The position numbers and the translations under genes are program-made. The notes under the pieces are model-generated. The model searched no databases. It worked only from the letters and a program-made list of their open reading frames with translations, and had not been told where the DNA came from. Positions 1-8,590 of a stretch of 18,931 nt of DNA are shown here, one piece after another (within the stretch, counting starts at the first letter, position 1; every line of letters starts with the position of its first letter). Source of the stretch: an uncultured Planctomycetaceae bacterium (GTDB taxonomy: Bacteria > Planctomycetota > Planctomycetia > Pirellulales > UBA1268); NCBI GenBank assembly GCA_937926325.1, contig CALAZQ010000448.1, positions 1 to 18,931 of the forward strand, given 5' to 3'.

Positions 1-560
1 TGGCCAGCCCACAGGTCGGTGAGGCGAGCCTGGCCGTCGTCGCCTACGGCCCCCTCTGCCAGTTGCGCGACGCAACTGGTGAAACAGCCCAGTTGGTGAT
101 TGAGTCGGCTGGGAAGGCATTGGTATTGGAGCAGGTACGGGGCACTCAGCCGCTGCAGGTCTGCGGACAGGTCGGCATGCGGACGCCGCTTTATTCATCA
201 GCGCCGGGCAAGGCGATCCTGGCCTGGTGGGATGAACAGCGGCGGGCCGCCTGGTTTCGCAGTCGCCGGCTCAAACGATTCACTGCTAGCACCCTCGCCG
301 ACCGGTCCAGCCTGCTGGCCGATCTGGCCCGCTCACGCGATCGCGGCTACACGGTCGATTTGGCTGAGGGCAACGAAGGCATCCACTGCGTCGCCGCGCC
401 CATTCTCGACCCCTACGGCCAGCCGATCGCGGCGGTGACCATCATGGCCCCGGTCTCCCGGTTGGGTGAAGAGACCATCCCCACCGCAGCGGTCGCCTGC
501 AAGGCGGCCGCCTCAGCCATCGAAGCAGCCCTCGCCGGCGGCATGGCACCGCGGCCATAG
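1..560 (+). CDS. IclR-family transcriptional regulator, C-terminal part (partial)
   Basis: The reading frame is open from base 3 of the window, so the true start and the N-terminal winged-helix DNA-binding domain lie to the left. What remains, about 185 residues, resembles the IclR effector-binding domain (a GAF-like fold that binds a small-molecule ligand). Visible marks are the run LRDATGETAQLVI, then a VGMRTPLYSSAPGKAILA segment matching the family pattern of a Gly-rich turn followed by 'A.GKA.LA', and RGYTVDLAEGNEGIHCVAAPI, matching the 'G.....E...G..CVAAPI' segment. The protein ends at a TAG. A TTG at 63 could be read as a start but lies inside the conserved domain, so I reject it. IclR proteins commonly control small catabolic operons; the target here is unknown because the upstream neighbour is not visible. 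Confidence 0.85.
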   Translation, partial: ASPQVGEASLAVVAYGPLCQLRDATGETAQLVIESAGKALVLEQVRGTQPLQVCGQVGMRTPLYSSAPGKAILAWWDEQRRAAWFRSRRLKRFTASTLADRSSLLADLARSRDRGYTVDLAEGNEGIHCVAAPILDPYGQPIAAVTIMAPVSRLGEETIPTAAVACKAAASAIEAALAGGMAPRP

Positions 561-689
561 CCGATCTGCCCCTGCCTGCCCCACCAAGCCGGCGGCCCGG
601 CGGGCATTGTGAGCAATTTCTCGGTGGCGAATGAGGAGTAGCTGAGACAATCAGCCAAATGGGAACTGGGGCGGGAGCCTCCGCTACCG

Positions 690-2270
690 TCAGGGCAGCG
701 GCGGCGGGCCGGTCGGCTGACCACTGGCCTTCCGCAGCGGATACTTTGGCTGCCAGCTTGCCGAGTCCTGCCGCAGCCAATCGTCCAGCCGCTTCGCCAT
801 GGCCCTCAGGATTGCTGGCTCAGAACCTGATCGATCGACTGCCTCGCCGACATCCGTGGTGAGGCAGTACAGCGACCAGGCAGCCGACTCGTAATCATAG
901 CCAACCTTCCACCGCTGGCCCGCAAGCTCGTCGATCAGCCAAACTCCGGGCCGAGCCCGGGTGTCGAGATACCCCGGAAACAGAAAGCCGATTGGTCCCC
1001 GATCGGGGTCGGTCCCGGGGGCAAGAAGTTCTGTCGCGAACGATTCACCGTCAAGTGGGTGGGTCTCTGCGGCTGGCCGCCACGTGCCGCCGGCCAGTTC
1101 AAGGCAGGTTGGATAGTAGTCAACCGCATGCACCATCCGTTGACTCACTGTCCCGGCGGGCAGCCGCCCTGGCCAGGAGGCGATGAGCGGCACCCGGATG
1201 CCCCCCTCGGTGAACATGCCCTTCTCACCCCGCAGCGGCAGGTTGTCGGCGTGGGTGCCCCCGTTATCGGAAGTGAACAGCACCAGGGTGTTTTCACGAA
1301 TGGAGTCAGCAGCGTCACCATCGCCGTTGGGGTCATCCAGTACAGCCAGCAGCCGTCCGATGTTCTCATCAACACCGGCGATGAAGCCGAGGTACTCCGC
1401 CTGCTGCTTCCCTTTCGCCCGGTTGGCTGCCGCCGCGGCCAGGTCAGGCCGAGCCCGCACCGGCCCGTGGACGGCATAGGTGTGAAACTGCAGATAGAAC
1501 GGGCAGTCACTGGCAGCGAGGCTGCCGACCGTTTCAACCAAGGCGTCACCCATGGCGTCACTGATGTGCTTTGAGGTTCCGGCCAGCGAGGCCGGCAGGC
1601 CCCGCCTTGAAAGGTAATGCTCGTCGTATGGGGCAGCCCAGCGATCGAAGTCGCCCCGGCCGAGCCCTTTGAACCGCCAGCGACCGTCCTGCCGCGAGGC
1701 GAAGCAGGTTGGCTGGTGCCCCTGCTGGCAGCCGCCGATGTTGACCTCAAAGCCCGCCTGCTCAGGCAGGGTCTCCGGACCAGTGTGTCCACCGACGTGG
1801 TACTTGCCGATATGGGCCGTCGTGTACCCGTTTTGCTTCATCGCCTCAGCGATCGTCACCGCCGCCGCTGCCACATCTTCATGCTGGGTTGGTCCCCGGA
1901 ACCGGGCCTGCTGCTTGGTGATGCCACCCCGGCCGTAGCGGTTGAGGCTGCCAACCACATAGACGTCGTTATGCACGCGGGCCGGATACTGCCCTGTCAG
2001 CATCGCTGCCCGGGTCGGCGCACAGTTGGGCTGGGCGTAGGCATACGGAAAGCTCACGCCTGCCACCGCCAGCCGCTCAAGGTTTGGCGTCTGATAGATC
2101 GGGGCTGCCGTGCCGAGGGTCGGCCCGGCAGCACTGAGATGATTCCAGCCGAGGTCATCGACCATGAACACCACGATGTTCGGCTGGCTAGCAACTGCCG
2201 CATGAGCACTTATCGTAGAAACAGCAAGCACAAGGCAAAGGGCCAGCATGCCAGGAATACGTCGTCGCAT
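690..2270 (-). CDS. Secreted sulfatase of the formylglycine (S1) family
   Basis: Predicted type I sulfatase that hydrolyses sulfate esters, probably on polysaccharides, after export. The ATG at 2270 gives 526 residues and a clean Sec signal peptide (MRRR, hydrophobic core, AHA-like cleavage region near residue 25); the longer frame to 2357 would bury it. Metal-binding residues appear in VDDLGWNH (Asp38, Asp39). The maturation signature C-A-P-T-R followed by AAMLTG fits C-x-P-x-R-x4-T-G, with Cys83 the expected formylglycine. GKYHVGG, HTYAVHGP, SDNGG and RGEKGMFTEGG match later active-site blocks. The acidic loop DDPNGDGDAAD looks able to bind calcium. The gene starts 43 bases after the S1C protease stop and probably shares its transcript. 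A formylglycine-generating enzyme or anaerobic maturase would have to be encoded elsewhere. The substrate cannot be read from the sequence. Confidence 0.93.
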   Translation of the reverse strand: MRRRIPGMLALCLVLAVSTISAHAAVASQPNIVVFMVDDLGWNHLSAAGPTLGTAAPIYQTPNLERLAVAGVSFPYAYAQPNCAPTRAAMLTGQYPARVHNDVYVVGSLNRYGRGGITKQQARFRGPTQHEDVAAAAVTIAEAMKQNGYTTAHIGKYHVGGHTGPETLPEQAGFEVNIGGCQQGHQPTCFASRQDGRWRFKGLGRGDFDRWAAPYDEHYLSRRGLPASLAGTSKHISDAMGDALVETVGSLAASDCPFYLQFHTYAVHGPVRARPDLAAAAANRAKGKQQAEYLGFIAGVDENIGRLLAVLDDPNGDGDAADSIRENTLVLFTSDNGGTHADNLPLRGEKGMFTEGGIRVPLIASWPGRLPAGTVSQRMVHAVDYYPTCLELAGGTWRPAAETHPLDGESFATELLAPGTDPDRGPIGFLFPGYLDTRARPGVWLIDELAGQRWKVGYDYESAAWSLYCLTTDVGEAVDRSGSEPAILRAMAKRLDDWLRQDSASWQPKYPLRKASGQPTGPPPLP

Positions 2271-2313
2271 AGATCTGCTTTCATGAATGGAAGGGGCACG
2301 CCGGACAAACCAG

Positions 2314-3411
2314 CTATCGCTCAGAAGGCCGCCGGCCAATCCGGACGGGAAGCTCAAGCGTCTCCCTCTGCCGACTGACCCGGAGGGTCACCTCGCTGCC
2401 GATCGGCAGCCGGGTGAGCATCAGCACCAGGGTGGCGGGACTGTCGAGCGGCTCGTCGTCGAGGGCCTCGATCAGATCCCCCGGCTTGATGCCGGCGATC
2501 GCCGCTGGAGACCCCTCCGCCACCGCTGCCACCAAGACGCCACCACCAGCTTGCTCCCGTAGCCGCAGGCCGACGTGTCCCCGTTCAACCTGACCGTGCT
2601 GGCGGATCTCATCGCAGATGCGGCGGGCAGTGTTACTCGGAATGGCAAAGCCGATGCCGCGAAAGCTGCGACCAACAATCGCCGTGGTGATTCCCATCAC
2701 CCGGCCATGCACATCGACCAGCGGACCACCCGAGTTGCCCGGATTGATCGACGCGTCGGTCTGCAGAAATTCTTCGTAGGGATTGCCGACCACCCCGCGT
2801 CGGCCCACACCGCTAATGATGCCGTAGGTCAGGGTCCGATCGAGACCATACGGATTGCCGATCGCCCAGACCATCTCGCCCACTTCGAGACTGTCACTGT
2901 CCCCCCAGTCAGCGGCCGGCAGCTCATCGGCTTCGATCTGCAGCACCGCCAGGTCGGTGGCGGCATCGGCCCCGACCAGCCGGGCCGGAAACCGGCGGTC
3001 ATCGGCCAGCCGCACCTCAATCGCCTGACTCTGAGCGACCACGTGATAGTTGGTGGCGATGAAGCCGTCCGCCGAAATGATCAGCCCCGAACCGACCGAC
3101 TCATCAAGCTGTCCCCCCGGCAGGCCGCCGTGCAGCGCCGCAATCTCGTCGATCAGCGTCTGGGTCCGCCGCACGCTGGTGACGTTGACGACCGACGGGC
3201 CGATCACGCGGGCCAATGTCGTGAATAGCTTGCCCACCGACGACAGCTCGGCCACCATCGCCGCATCGCGGATCGCCCGCAGCTCAGCCCGGGTCTGGGC
3301 ATAGCGAATCCGGCCGGCAATCGACGGCCAGACGATCAGGGCAACCAGCACCACCAGGCCCAGGAACAGCACGACGGTCCGGCGGCTGACGCCGGCTGCT
3401 GAGGCGGTCAT
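2314..3411 (-). CDS. Membrane-anchored S1C serine protease with one PDZ domain (DegS/HtrA-like)
   Basis: Trypsin-like protease of 365 residues, predicted to face the periplasm. Residues about 11-33 form a single hydrophobic anchor with no obvious cleavage site, as in DegS. The catalytic triad is intact: His123 in TNYHVV, Asp153 in ATDLAVL, and Ser227 in NPGNSGGP. A single PDZ domain follows (about 280-355) with the usual SPAAIAGIKPGDLIEAL segment. The ATG start overlaps the cinA stop by four bases (ATGA), indicating translational coupling, and a sulfatase gene follows 43 bases downstream. DegS-type proteases sense misfolded envelope proteins through PDZ and cleave a regulator. No anti-sigma factor is nearby, so a role in a sigma-E-like pathway is only a possibility; general envelope quality control is equally likely. 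Confidence 0.93.
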   Translation of the reverse strand: MTASAAGVSRRTVVLFLGLVVLVALIVWPSIAGRIRYAQTRAELRAIRDAAMVAELSSVGKLFTTLARVIGPSVVNVTSVRRTQTLIDEIAALHGGLPGGQLDESVGSGLIISADGFIATNYHVVAQSQAIEVRLADDRRFPARLVGADAATDLAVLQIEADELPAADWGDSDSLEVGEMVWAIGNPYGLDRTLTYGIISGVGRRGVVGNPYEEFLQTDASINPGNSGGPLVDVHGRVMGITTAIVGRSFRGIGFAIPSNTARRICDEIRQHGQVERGHVGLRLREQAGGGVLVAAVAEGSPAAIAGIKPGDLIEALDDEPLDSPATLVLMLTRLPIGSEVTLRVSRQRETLELPVRIGRRPSER

Positions 3412-4631
3412 CTGGGCACCTCCAAACTGGCGTCGGTCAGCAGCAGCCGCACGGTGTCGAGGGCCGTCTTGGCGGCCCGGGCGAGGGCAATCTCGCCACC
3501 CCCAAGCAGGTGCTCGACAATCTGCGGCTCTCCAGACCGGGCGATGGCCAAATCGACCGCCTGTCGCTGGCCCGCTGGCCGCACTGGTCCGACGGCCAGA
3601 CCAATCGCAGCCCCTTGGCGGTCGGCAGCATCAACCGCCGCCGCCGCCAGTGCTGCCGGCTCAGCCGACAGTTCGGGTACTACCAGGCCACCGCGAAAGG
3701 CCGGCTGCGGCTGCCCCCGGCGGCTGGCCGCCTGGGCCATCAGGCTGACGACCCGTCCCGCCGTGCCGGCTTCGACGCAGGCGAGGCTGGCAGCCGACGT
3801 GAGCAGCGCGGCAAGGGCGGCATCCTCCACCTCGTCGTCCTCAACGCCATAGACAAGCCGGCCGAGTGCCTCACGGATCAGCCGCTCGGTGCCACTAATC
3901 TTGGCCTGGCAGGCAGCCTCATCCTCAGCCCAGGCTGAAATCCGCAGCGTGATGGTCGCCTCATGGGCCGTGATGCCGACCGTCGGATCGCGGCCACGTT
4001 CGATCAGGCCCGGCAGCATCGCCTCGATTGCGCTTTCACCAGCGCCGAAGCATTTCAGGCGGTGATGCCGCAGCACCCGGCGGCCACCCGCGGCTGCCTC
4101 CAGCTGCGGGGCGACCGTCTCCTGCCACATCCGCCGCATCTCCGCGGGCACGCCCGGCAGCGCGACAATCCGGCAGCCCAGCCCCCGGCCCCAGCCGGCT
4201 GCCGCCGGCAGCGGCAGGTCGATGCCTGGGGCTGTCCCATCGGGGTTCGGCACTGGTCGACTGCCGGCCGGAAACAGCGCCTGCCGCCGATTGCTCTCGG
4301 GCATATCCATACCCCGGCGGGCGAAGCGGGTCTCAATCGCCGCCAGCGAGGCGTCGCAACAGACCAGATCGACCCCGGCCACGGCGGCCAGCACATCCCG
4401 GGTGAGGTCATCGGCGGTAGGGCCCAGCCCCCCGGTTGCCAGCACCACCTGCGTCCGGCGGGCCGCCGCCGTGAAGGCCTCAACGCCGGCCTCCAGCGTA
4501 TCGCAGACGGTGGTGTGATAGCCCGTCGGAATCCCCAGCAGGCCGAGTTCACGCGAAAGCCACTGGCTGTTGGTGTCGAGTCGTTGCCCACTGGTCAGTT
4601 CATCCCCGATGGCGATCACCTCGGCAAGCAT
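3408..4631 (-). CDS. cinA: CinA-family protein with a degenerate C-terminal deamidase domain
   Basis: CinA proteins combine an N-terminal molybdopterin-binding-like (COG1058) domain, linked to ADP-ribose or NMN nucleotide recycling, with a C-terminal NMN deamidase (PncC) domain. At 407 residues this one has normal length. The N-terminal domain is well kept: AEVIAIGDEL, GQRLDTNSQWLSREL, the ATGGLGPTADDLTRD block at 65-79, and ALPGVPAEM at 157-165. In the C-terminal domain the expected ESCTGG catalytic-serine motif reads EAGTAG (287-292), and the Tyr/Lys segment after the GG pair reads VVPELSAE. The deamidase is therefore probably inactive. The start has a purine-rich ribosome site (GAAGGGG) about eight bases upstream, and a GATAAT -10-like hexamer lies on the minus strand at 4661-4666 with only a poor -35. 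The gene leads the cinA-protease-sulfatase unit. Confidence 0.9.
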   Translation of the reverse strand: MLAEVIAIGDELTSGQRLDTNSQWLSRELGLLGIPTGYHTTVCDTLEAGVEAFTAAARRTQVVLATGGLGPTADDLTRDVLAAVAGVDLVCCDASLAAIETRFARRGMDMPESNRRQALFPAGSRPVPNPDGTAPGIDLPLPAAAGWGRGLGCRIVALPGVPAEMRRMWQETVAPQLEAAAGGRRVLRHHRLKCFGAGESAIEAMLPGLIERGRDPTVGITAHEATITLRISAWAEDEAACQAKISGTERLIREALGRLVYGVEDDEVEDAALAALLTSAASLACVEAGTAGRVVSLMAQAASRRGQPQPAFRGGLVVPELSAEPAALAAAAVDAADRQGAAIGLAVGPVRPAGQRQAVDLAIARSGEPQIVEHLLGGGEIALARAAKTALDTVRLLLTDASLEVPR

Positions 4632-4797
4632 GCGGCATCCCCTTCCCAGCGGCGTACGGTATTATCTGTGTGTGGCGACCGGCTGAAACGGCATCGAGCC
4701 GTGGCGGCCCGGGAACCACCGCGAACATTATTCACTCAGTTCTCACCGACATTGTGGCGGGCGTCAACGCGGCCTGCCCCACCCCGCACGGCAGCAG

Positions 4798-6057
4798 ATG
4801 AAACTCGGCCTTCTCGGTGGCGACCGGCAGACTCTGGCAGTGGCCGCCGCCGGCCTGGCAGCCGGAGACACCATCGGCCCGGCAATCGGCCTCCCGGAGC
4901 AGTTGCCTGCGGCACTCACGGCAATTGAAAAGCAGCCGGCCGAGCAGTGGCAGCTGCTGCTTGAGGCTGACCGTTGTGATGCCGTGTTGGTAGCGATTGC
5001 CGACTGGAGCGATGAACGGGCCGAGCAGGTCCGGACGCTGGTGCAGGCGGGCCGGCCACTGTTGCTGAACCATCCGGCCTGCCTGTCGATGCTCTGGGCC
5101 TACGAGCTCGACATGATCTTGGCCGATTCCGCTGCGACTGTGATTCCCCTGCTGCCGGCCCGCCGGCATCCACTGATCGGTTTGCTGCGGCAGTTCATCG
5201 AACAGTCGATCGCCGGTGGCGGTCCGTTCGGTGGCCTCGAGACGCTGCAGCTGGAACGCCGGCAGGCTGATCGCAGCCGCGAGAGCGTGCTGGCCAGCTT
5301 GGCTCGCGATGCCGATCTCATCCGGGTGCTCGTCGGTGACCCGGCCCGCCTGATGGCCCTCGGCAGCGGCGGCGATGCCGCCTGGGCGACGCTCGCGATC
5401 GGCTTCACGGGTCCGGACCAACTGCCGGTTCGCTGGCAGGTTGCAAAGGGAGCCACTGAAGAACTGACGATCGAACTGGTCTGTGCGACCGGTCGGTTCC
5501 GGATCGACGTGCCCGGCGATGGGACCGGCAGTTGGCAGCTCAGCCAACTGCCTGACGATGCCGGGCAGCCGTTGCCCCTTGACCACCCCCACGAGAGCAC
5601 AGCGTTTGATCCGGCGGCGATCATGCTGGAAACGCTCCGCCAGCAATTTGCCGGAGCCGCCGACGAGCAGGCGGACGCCAGCATCGGCCCGGCAACCTGG
5701 GCCGATGCCGCCCGCACCATTGAACTGGCTGAGACGGTTCCCCGCAGCCTGGCCAAGGGTCGGGCCATCGATCTGCACCAAGAAGAGTTCAGCGAACTGG
5801 GCACCTTCCGCGGCACGATGGCCTCGCTCGGCTGTGGCATCATCATGGCCGGCCTGCTGCTGCTGTTTCTGGCCACGCTCGTCGGCGGGGTGGCCCAGGC
5901 CGCCGGCTGGGAGTTTGGCGAACGGCTGGCCTCGTTCTGGCCCTACGCCATCCTGGTGACGCTGCTGCTGTTTCTGACGCTGCAACTTCTCCCGCTGCTG
6001 CTGCCCAAGCCGGCGGCACCCTCGTCGCGGGCCAACGAGCCGTCCCCGCCCGCCTGA
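4798..6057 (+). CDS. Membrane-anchored Gfo/Idh/MocA-like protein, probably not a normal oxidoreductase
   Basis: 419 residues. The first 120 look like a worn Rossmann domain: LGLLGGD at the start, DAVLVAIADW as the fourth strand, then AGRPLLLNHPACLS, which aligns by eye with the 'G..V..EKP...' segment of Gfo/Idh/MocA dehydrogenases. The EKP triad is NHP here (91-93), removing the lysine used in catalysis and cofactor contact. Residues 300-330 (AARTIELAETVPRSLAKGR) match the C-terminal end of that family. Two hydrophobic helices follow at about 343-367 and 379-402, with a short polar Pro/Ser-rich tail, so the soluble domain is tethered to the membrane. The ATG has only a weak ribosome site; no better start is apparent. 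It is divergent from cinA across 166 bases. The family match is moderate and the function unknown. Confidence 0.72.
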   Translation: MKLGLLGGDRQTLAVAAAGLAAGDTIGPAIGLPEQLPAALTAIEKQPAEQWQLLLEADRCDAVLVAIADWSDERAEQVRTLVQAGRPLLLNHPACLSMLWAYELDMILADSAATVIPLLPARRHPLIGLLRQFIEQSIAGGGPFGGLETLQLERRQADRSRESVLASLARDADLIRVLVGDPARLMALGSGGDAAWATLAIGFTGPDQLPVRWQVAKGATEELTIELVCATGRFRIDVPGDGTGSWQLSQLPDDAGQPLPLDHPHESTAFDPAAIMLETLRQQFAGAADEQADASIGPATWADAARTIELAETVPRSLAKGRAIDLHQEEFSELGTFRGTMASLGCGIIMAGLLLLFLATLVGGVAQAAGWEFGERLASFWPYAILVTLLLFLTLQLLPLLLPKPAAPSSRANEPSPPA

Positions 6058-6256
6058 GTCTCCGCCGGCTTGAGCCCGGCCGCCGGCAGCCCGCAAACTC
6101 CACGCGGCCGGCACCACCGCCTTGCTGGCAGCCTGCTGATGGCAAGGTGTGCGGGTGGCTTTCCAGGCACCAAAAACTCTCCAGCTTCCGGGCCGAACCT
6201 ACCGCTATGGGCGGTTCGCGTGCCGCCGCTGGCTGCCAACCGTCTGGAATCCCTCG

Positions 6257-7561
6257 ATGCGATCAGTGCCGGTCTGCCTGTTGTTCACGCTGTCGCTGGC
6301 GTTCTCGGGCTTCGTCTGCCCGGTGCAGGCCGAAGACCTCCGCCGAACGGCAATCGTGCGGGCGATCGAGGTATGCCGCGACAGCGTTGTGAACATCCAC
6401 GGCGAGAAGGTCATCGCCGACAAGGCTGACGACGACGAGCGGCGGGTCAACGGCATGGGCACCGGGGTTGTCATCGATGCCCGCGGCTACGCCGTCACAA
6501 ATTTCCACGTTGTCGATGGCGTCAAGAATATCGAGGTGACGCTCGCCTCGGGCCGGACTGTCGCCGCCCGGATGATTTCCCACGATCGCCGTACCGACCT
6601 GGCGGTCATCAAGATTGACTCCCTCACCCCGCTGCCGGTCATTCGGCTGGGCACCTCCAGCGACCTGTTGATCGGCGAGACAGTCCTGGCCCTCGGCAAC
6701 GCCTACGGCTACGAGCACACCGTCACCCGCGGCATCATCTCGGCCCTGCACCGCAACGTCGATGTCAGCCCGACGCAACGCTATGAAGATCTCATCCAGA
6801 CTGATGCCAGCATCAATCCGGGCAACTCCGGCGGTCCCCTCCTGAACATCAACGGCGAGATGATCGGCATCAACGTCGCTGTCCGGGCTGGCGCCCAGGG
6901 CATCGGCTTTGCCATTCCGGTTGACAGTGTGCTGCGGGTGGTGACCAACCTGCTGTCGGTCGAACGGGTCGACCACACCTGGCATGGCATCGTCTGCCGC
7001 AGCTGCTCTGGCGGTGCCGTCGTCGAGGCCGTCCACCGTGAAAGCCCGGCCGAGTCGGTCGGCATGCGGGCCGGAGACATCATCCTGCGGGTGGGCGACC
7101 AGTCGGTCGGGAGCCAGCTCGACATCGAGCGGGCATTGCTCGGCCGCAAGGCCGGCGAAATCGTCGCCGTCACGGTGACCCGCGCGGGAAGCGAAGAACA
7201 GCTGCAGCTGGCGCTCGCAGAGGCCCGCAAGCAAACCGCCACTGCCAGCGAGCGGGCCTGGGACCAGCTGGGCCTGAGGCTCGCGCCGGCTGTCGCCGAC
7301 GCGGTGCGGCAGCTCCAGCCCCGGTACCGCGGCGGCCTGCTGGTCCAGGAGGTCCGGTTTGGCAGTGCAGCCAGCGACAAGGGAATCCGTCCGGGCGACA
7401 TCCTGGTCGGGCTGCATGTCTGGGAAACGATCACACCCGACAACGTCAGCTACATCCTCGACCAGATCGAATCTGAGCAGCTTGATGCGGTCAAGTTCTA
7501 TATCCTCCGCGGCCGCGACACGCTCTTCGGGCACCTCGCCTCCGATACAATCCTCCGCTGA
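6257..7561 (+). CDS. Secreted HtrA-like serine protease with two PDZ domains
   Basis: 434 residues from the ATG at 6257, chosen because it gives a good signal peptide (MRSVPVCLLF..., cleavage likely after VQA near residue 25) and has GGAA seven bases upstream; the frame stays open to 6149 but that stretch is not protein-like. The triad is complete: His84 in TNFHVV, Asp114 in RTDLAVI, Ser191 in NPGNSGGP. PDZ1 spans about 242-322 (ESPAESVGMRAGDIILRVG) and PDZ2 about 336-422 (GSAASDKGIRPGDILVGL). This is the DegP/DegQ layout of exported quality-control proteases, although the linker between domains is short and Cys-containing (CRSCSGG). It precedes thiL by 51 bases and may share its transcript. 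It is a clear paralogue of the anchored one-PDZ protease on the other strand. Confidence 0.93.
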   Translation: MRSVPVCLLFTLSLAFSGFVCPVQAEDLRRTAIVRAIEVCRDSVVNIHGEKVIADKADDDERRVNGMGTGVVIDARGYAVTNFHVVDGVKNIEVTLASGRTVAARMISHDRRTDLAVIKIDSLTPLPVIRLGTSSDLLIGETVLALGNAYGYEHTVTRGIISALHRNVDVSPTQRYEDLIQTDASINPGNSGGPLLNINGEMIGINVAVRAGAQGIGFAIPVDSVLRVVTNLLSVERVDHTWHGIVCRSCSGGAVVEAVHRESPAESVGMRAGDIILRVGDQSVGSQLDIERALLGRKAGEIVAVTVTRAGSEEQLQLALAEARKQTATASERAWDQLGLRLAPAVADAVRQLQPRYRGGLLVQEVRFGSAASDKGIRPGDILVGLHVWETITPDNVSYILDQIESEQLDAVKFYILRGRDTLFGHLASDTILR

Positions 7562-7612
7562 GTGGATGCCATCAGGCGTTCCTGTCGCCAGCAGACTGCG
7601 GAGCATGACCGC

Positions 7613-8590
7613 GTGGAATCGGAATTTGTCAGCCGGTTGATCGGGCAACTCCCGCGGGATCGGCGGCTGGAAGTCCCGCCGGGCGACGATGCGGCCGTGC
7701 TGCGACCAGCCGCGAACAGTCGGCCGGTCGTCACGGTCGACCTGCTCACCGAGGGGGTCGATTTTCTGCTGCAGGGCAGCCAGACGTTGCCGGCATTTCC
7801 GCCCGCCGCGACACCCCGACAGGTTGGCCACAAGGCGGTCGCGGTCAGTCTCAGCGATCTGGCGGCGATGGCTGCCGTGCCCGAGGCGGTGGTGGTGGCT
7901 GTCGCCCTGCCCCGCCGCGGCGGCGGAGCAATCGCCGACGAGCTGACAGCCGGCATCAGGGCGATCACGGATGCCTACGGCGTGACCCTGGCCGGCGGCG
8001 ACACCAACGCCTGGGACGGGCCGCTGGTCGTCAGCGTCACGGCGTTGGGCAGCGTGGCGGCGGGCCGAGCCTGGCGGCGGGACACCGCCCGGGTTGGTGA
8101 TCTGATTGTGGTCACCGGTCCGGTCGGCGGCAGCCTGCTGGGGAGGCATCTGGCGGTGGAAGCCCGCTGTCGCGAGGCATTGGCCATCGCCGAGCGGTTC
8201 ACCGTGCATGCCGCCATTGACATCTCTGATGGGCTCTCGCTTGATCTATCGCGGTTGACAACTGCCAGCGGTGTCGGCGGCGTGATCGACCTGGCGGCAG
8301 TACCGGTGCACCCCGACGCCGAACGACTGGCAGCCCTGCAGCCCGCCGCAGGCAAAAGCCCACTCGACCATGCGCTCGGCGACGGAGAAGACTTTGAACT
8401 GCTGCTGACGATGCCGGCAGACGAGGCGATCCGGCTGGTCGAGACCCCACCAAGTGAACTGGCAGCCGGCACATCGCTGCGACCGACCATCATCGGGCAG
8501 ATCGTGGCTGAGCCCGGGCTACAGGCCACAACGGCCGACGGTCGGCTGCGGCCGTTGGCGGCGGAGGGGTTCGACCATGCCTTCGACTGA
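7613..8590 (+). CDS. thiL: Thiamine-monophosphate kinase
   Basis: ThiL phosphorylates thiamine monophosphate with ATP to give thiamine diphosphate, the final step of cofactor synthesis, in the cytoplasm. The GTG at 7613 has GGAG nine bases upstream and yields ESEFVSRLI, the usual ThiL N-terminus; a GTG at 7562 would add 17 atypical residues. The 325-residue protein has the AIR-synthase-like motifs in order: PGDDAAVL (23-30), HKAVAVSLSDLAAMAA (73-88), LAGGDT (126-131), TGPVGGSLLG (168-177), DISDGLSLDL (203-212) and GDGEDFELL (256-264), together covering the metal and nucleotide sites. The stop overlaps the tsaE start by 14 bases. No other thi gene and no TPP riboswitch is visible. Confidence 0.95.
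   Translation: MESEFVSRLIGQLPRDRRLEVPPGDDAAVLRPAANSRPVVTVDLLTEGVDFLLQGSQTLPAFPPAATPRQVGHKAVAVSLSDLAAMAAVPEAVVVAVALPRRGGGAIADELTAGIRAITDAYGVTLAGGDTNAWDGPLVVSVTALGSVAAGRAWRRDTARVGDLIVVTGPVGGSLLGRHLAVEARCREALAIAERFTVHAAIDISDGLSLDLSRLTTASGVGGVIDLAAVPVHPDAERLAALQPAAGKSPLDHALGDGEDFELLLTMPADEAIRLVETPPSELAAGTSLRPTIIGQIVAEPGLQATTADGRLRPLAAEGFDHAFD

Noticed and set aside
561..689. A terminator or small gene in the convergent gap after the IclR gene
   Set aside because: Only short GC-rich palindromes without T-runs are seen, and no small frame has a convincing start.
4655..4690. A sigma-70-type promoter for cinA
   Set aside because: GATAAT is a fair -10 on the minus strand, but the best -35 at 16 bases (TTTCAG) matches poorly, so I did not list it as a feature.
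4732..6117. A 461-codon minus-strand frame opposite the oxidoreductase-like gene
   Set aside because: The plus strand encodes Rossmann-like strands and two good membrane helices. The minus frame is Gln/Arg/Gly-rich and has no domain I recognise.
6263..8209. A 648-codon open frame on the minus strand, opposite the two-PDZ protease and thiL
   Set aside because: The plus-strand genes in the same place have complete catalytic motifs. The minus frame is rich in Asp, Gln, Gly and Arg with no recognisable motif, as expected from the antisense of GC-rich coding DNA.
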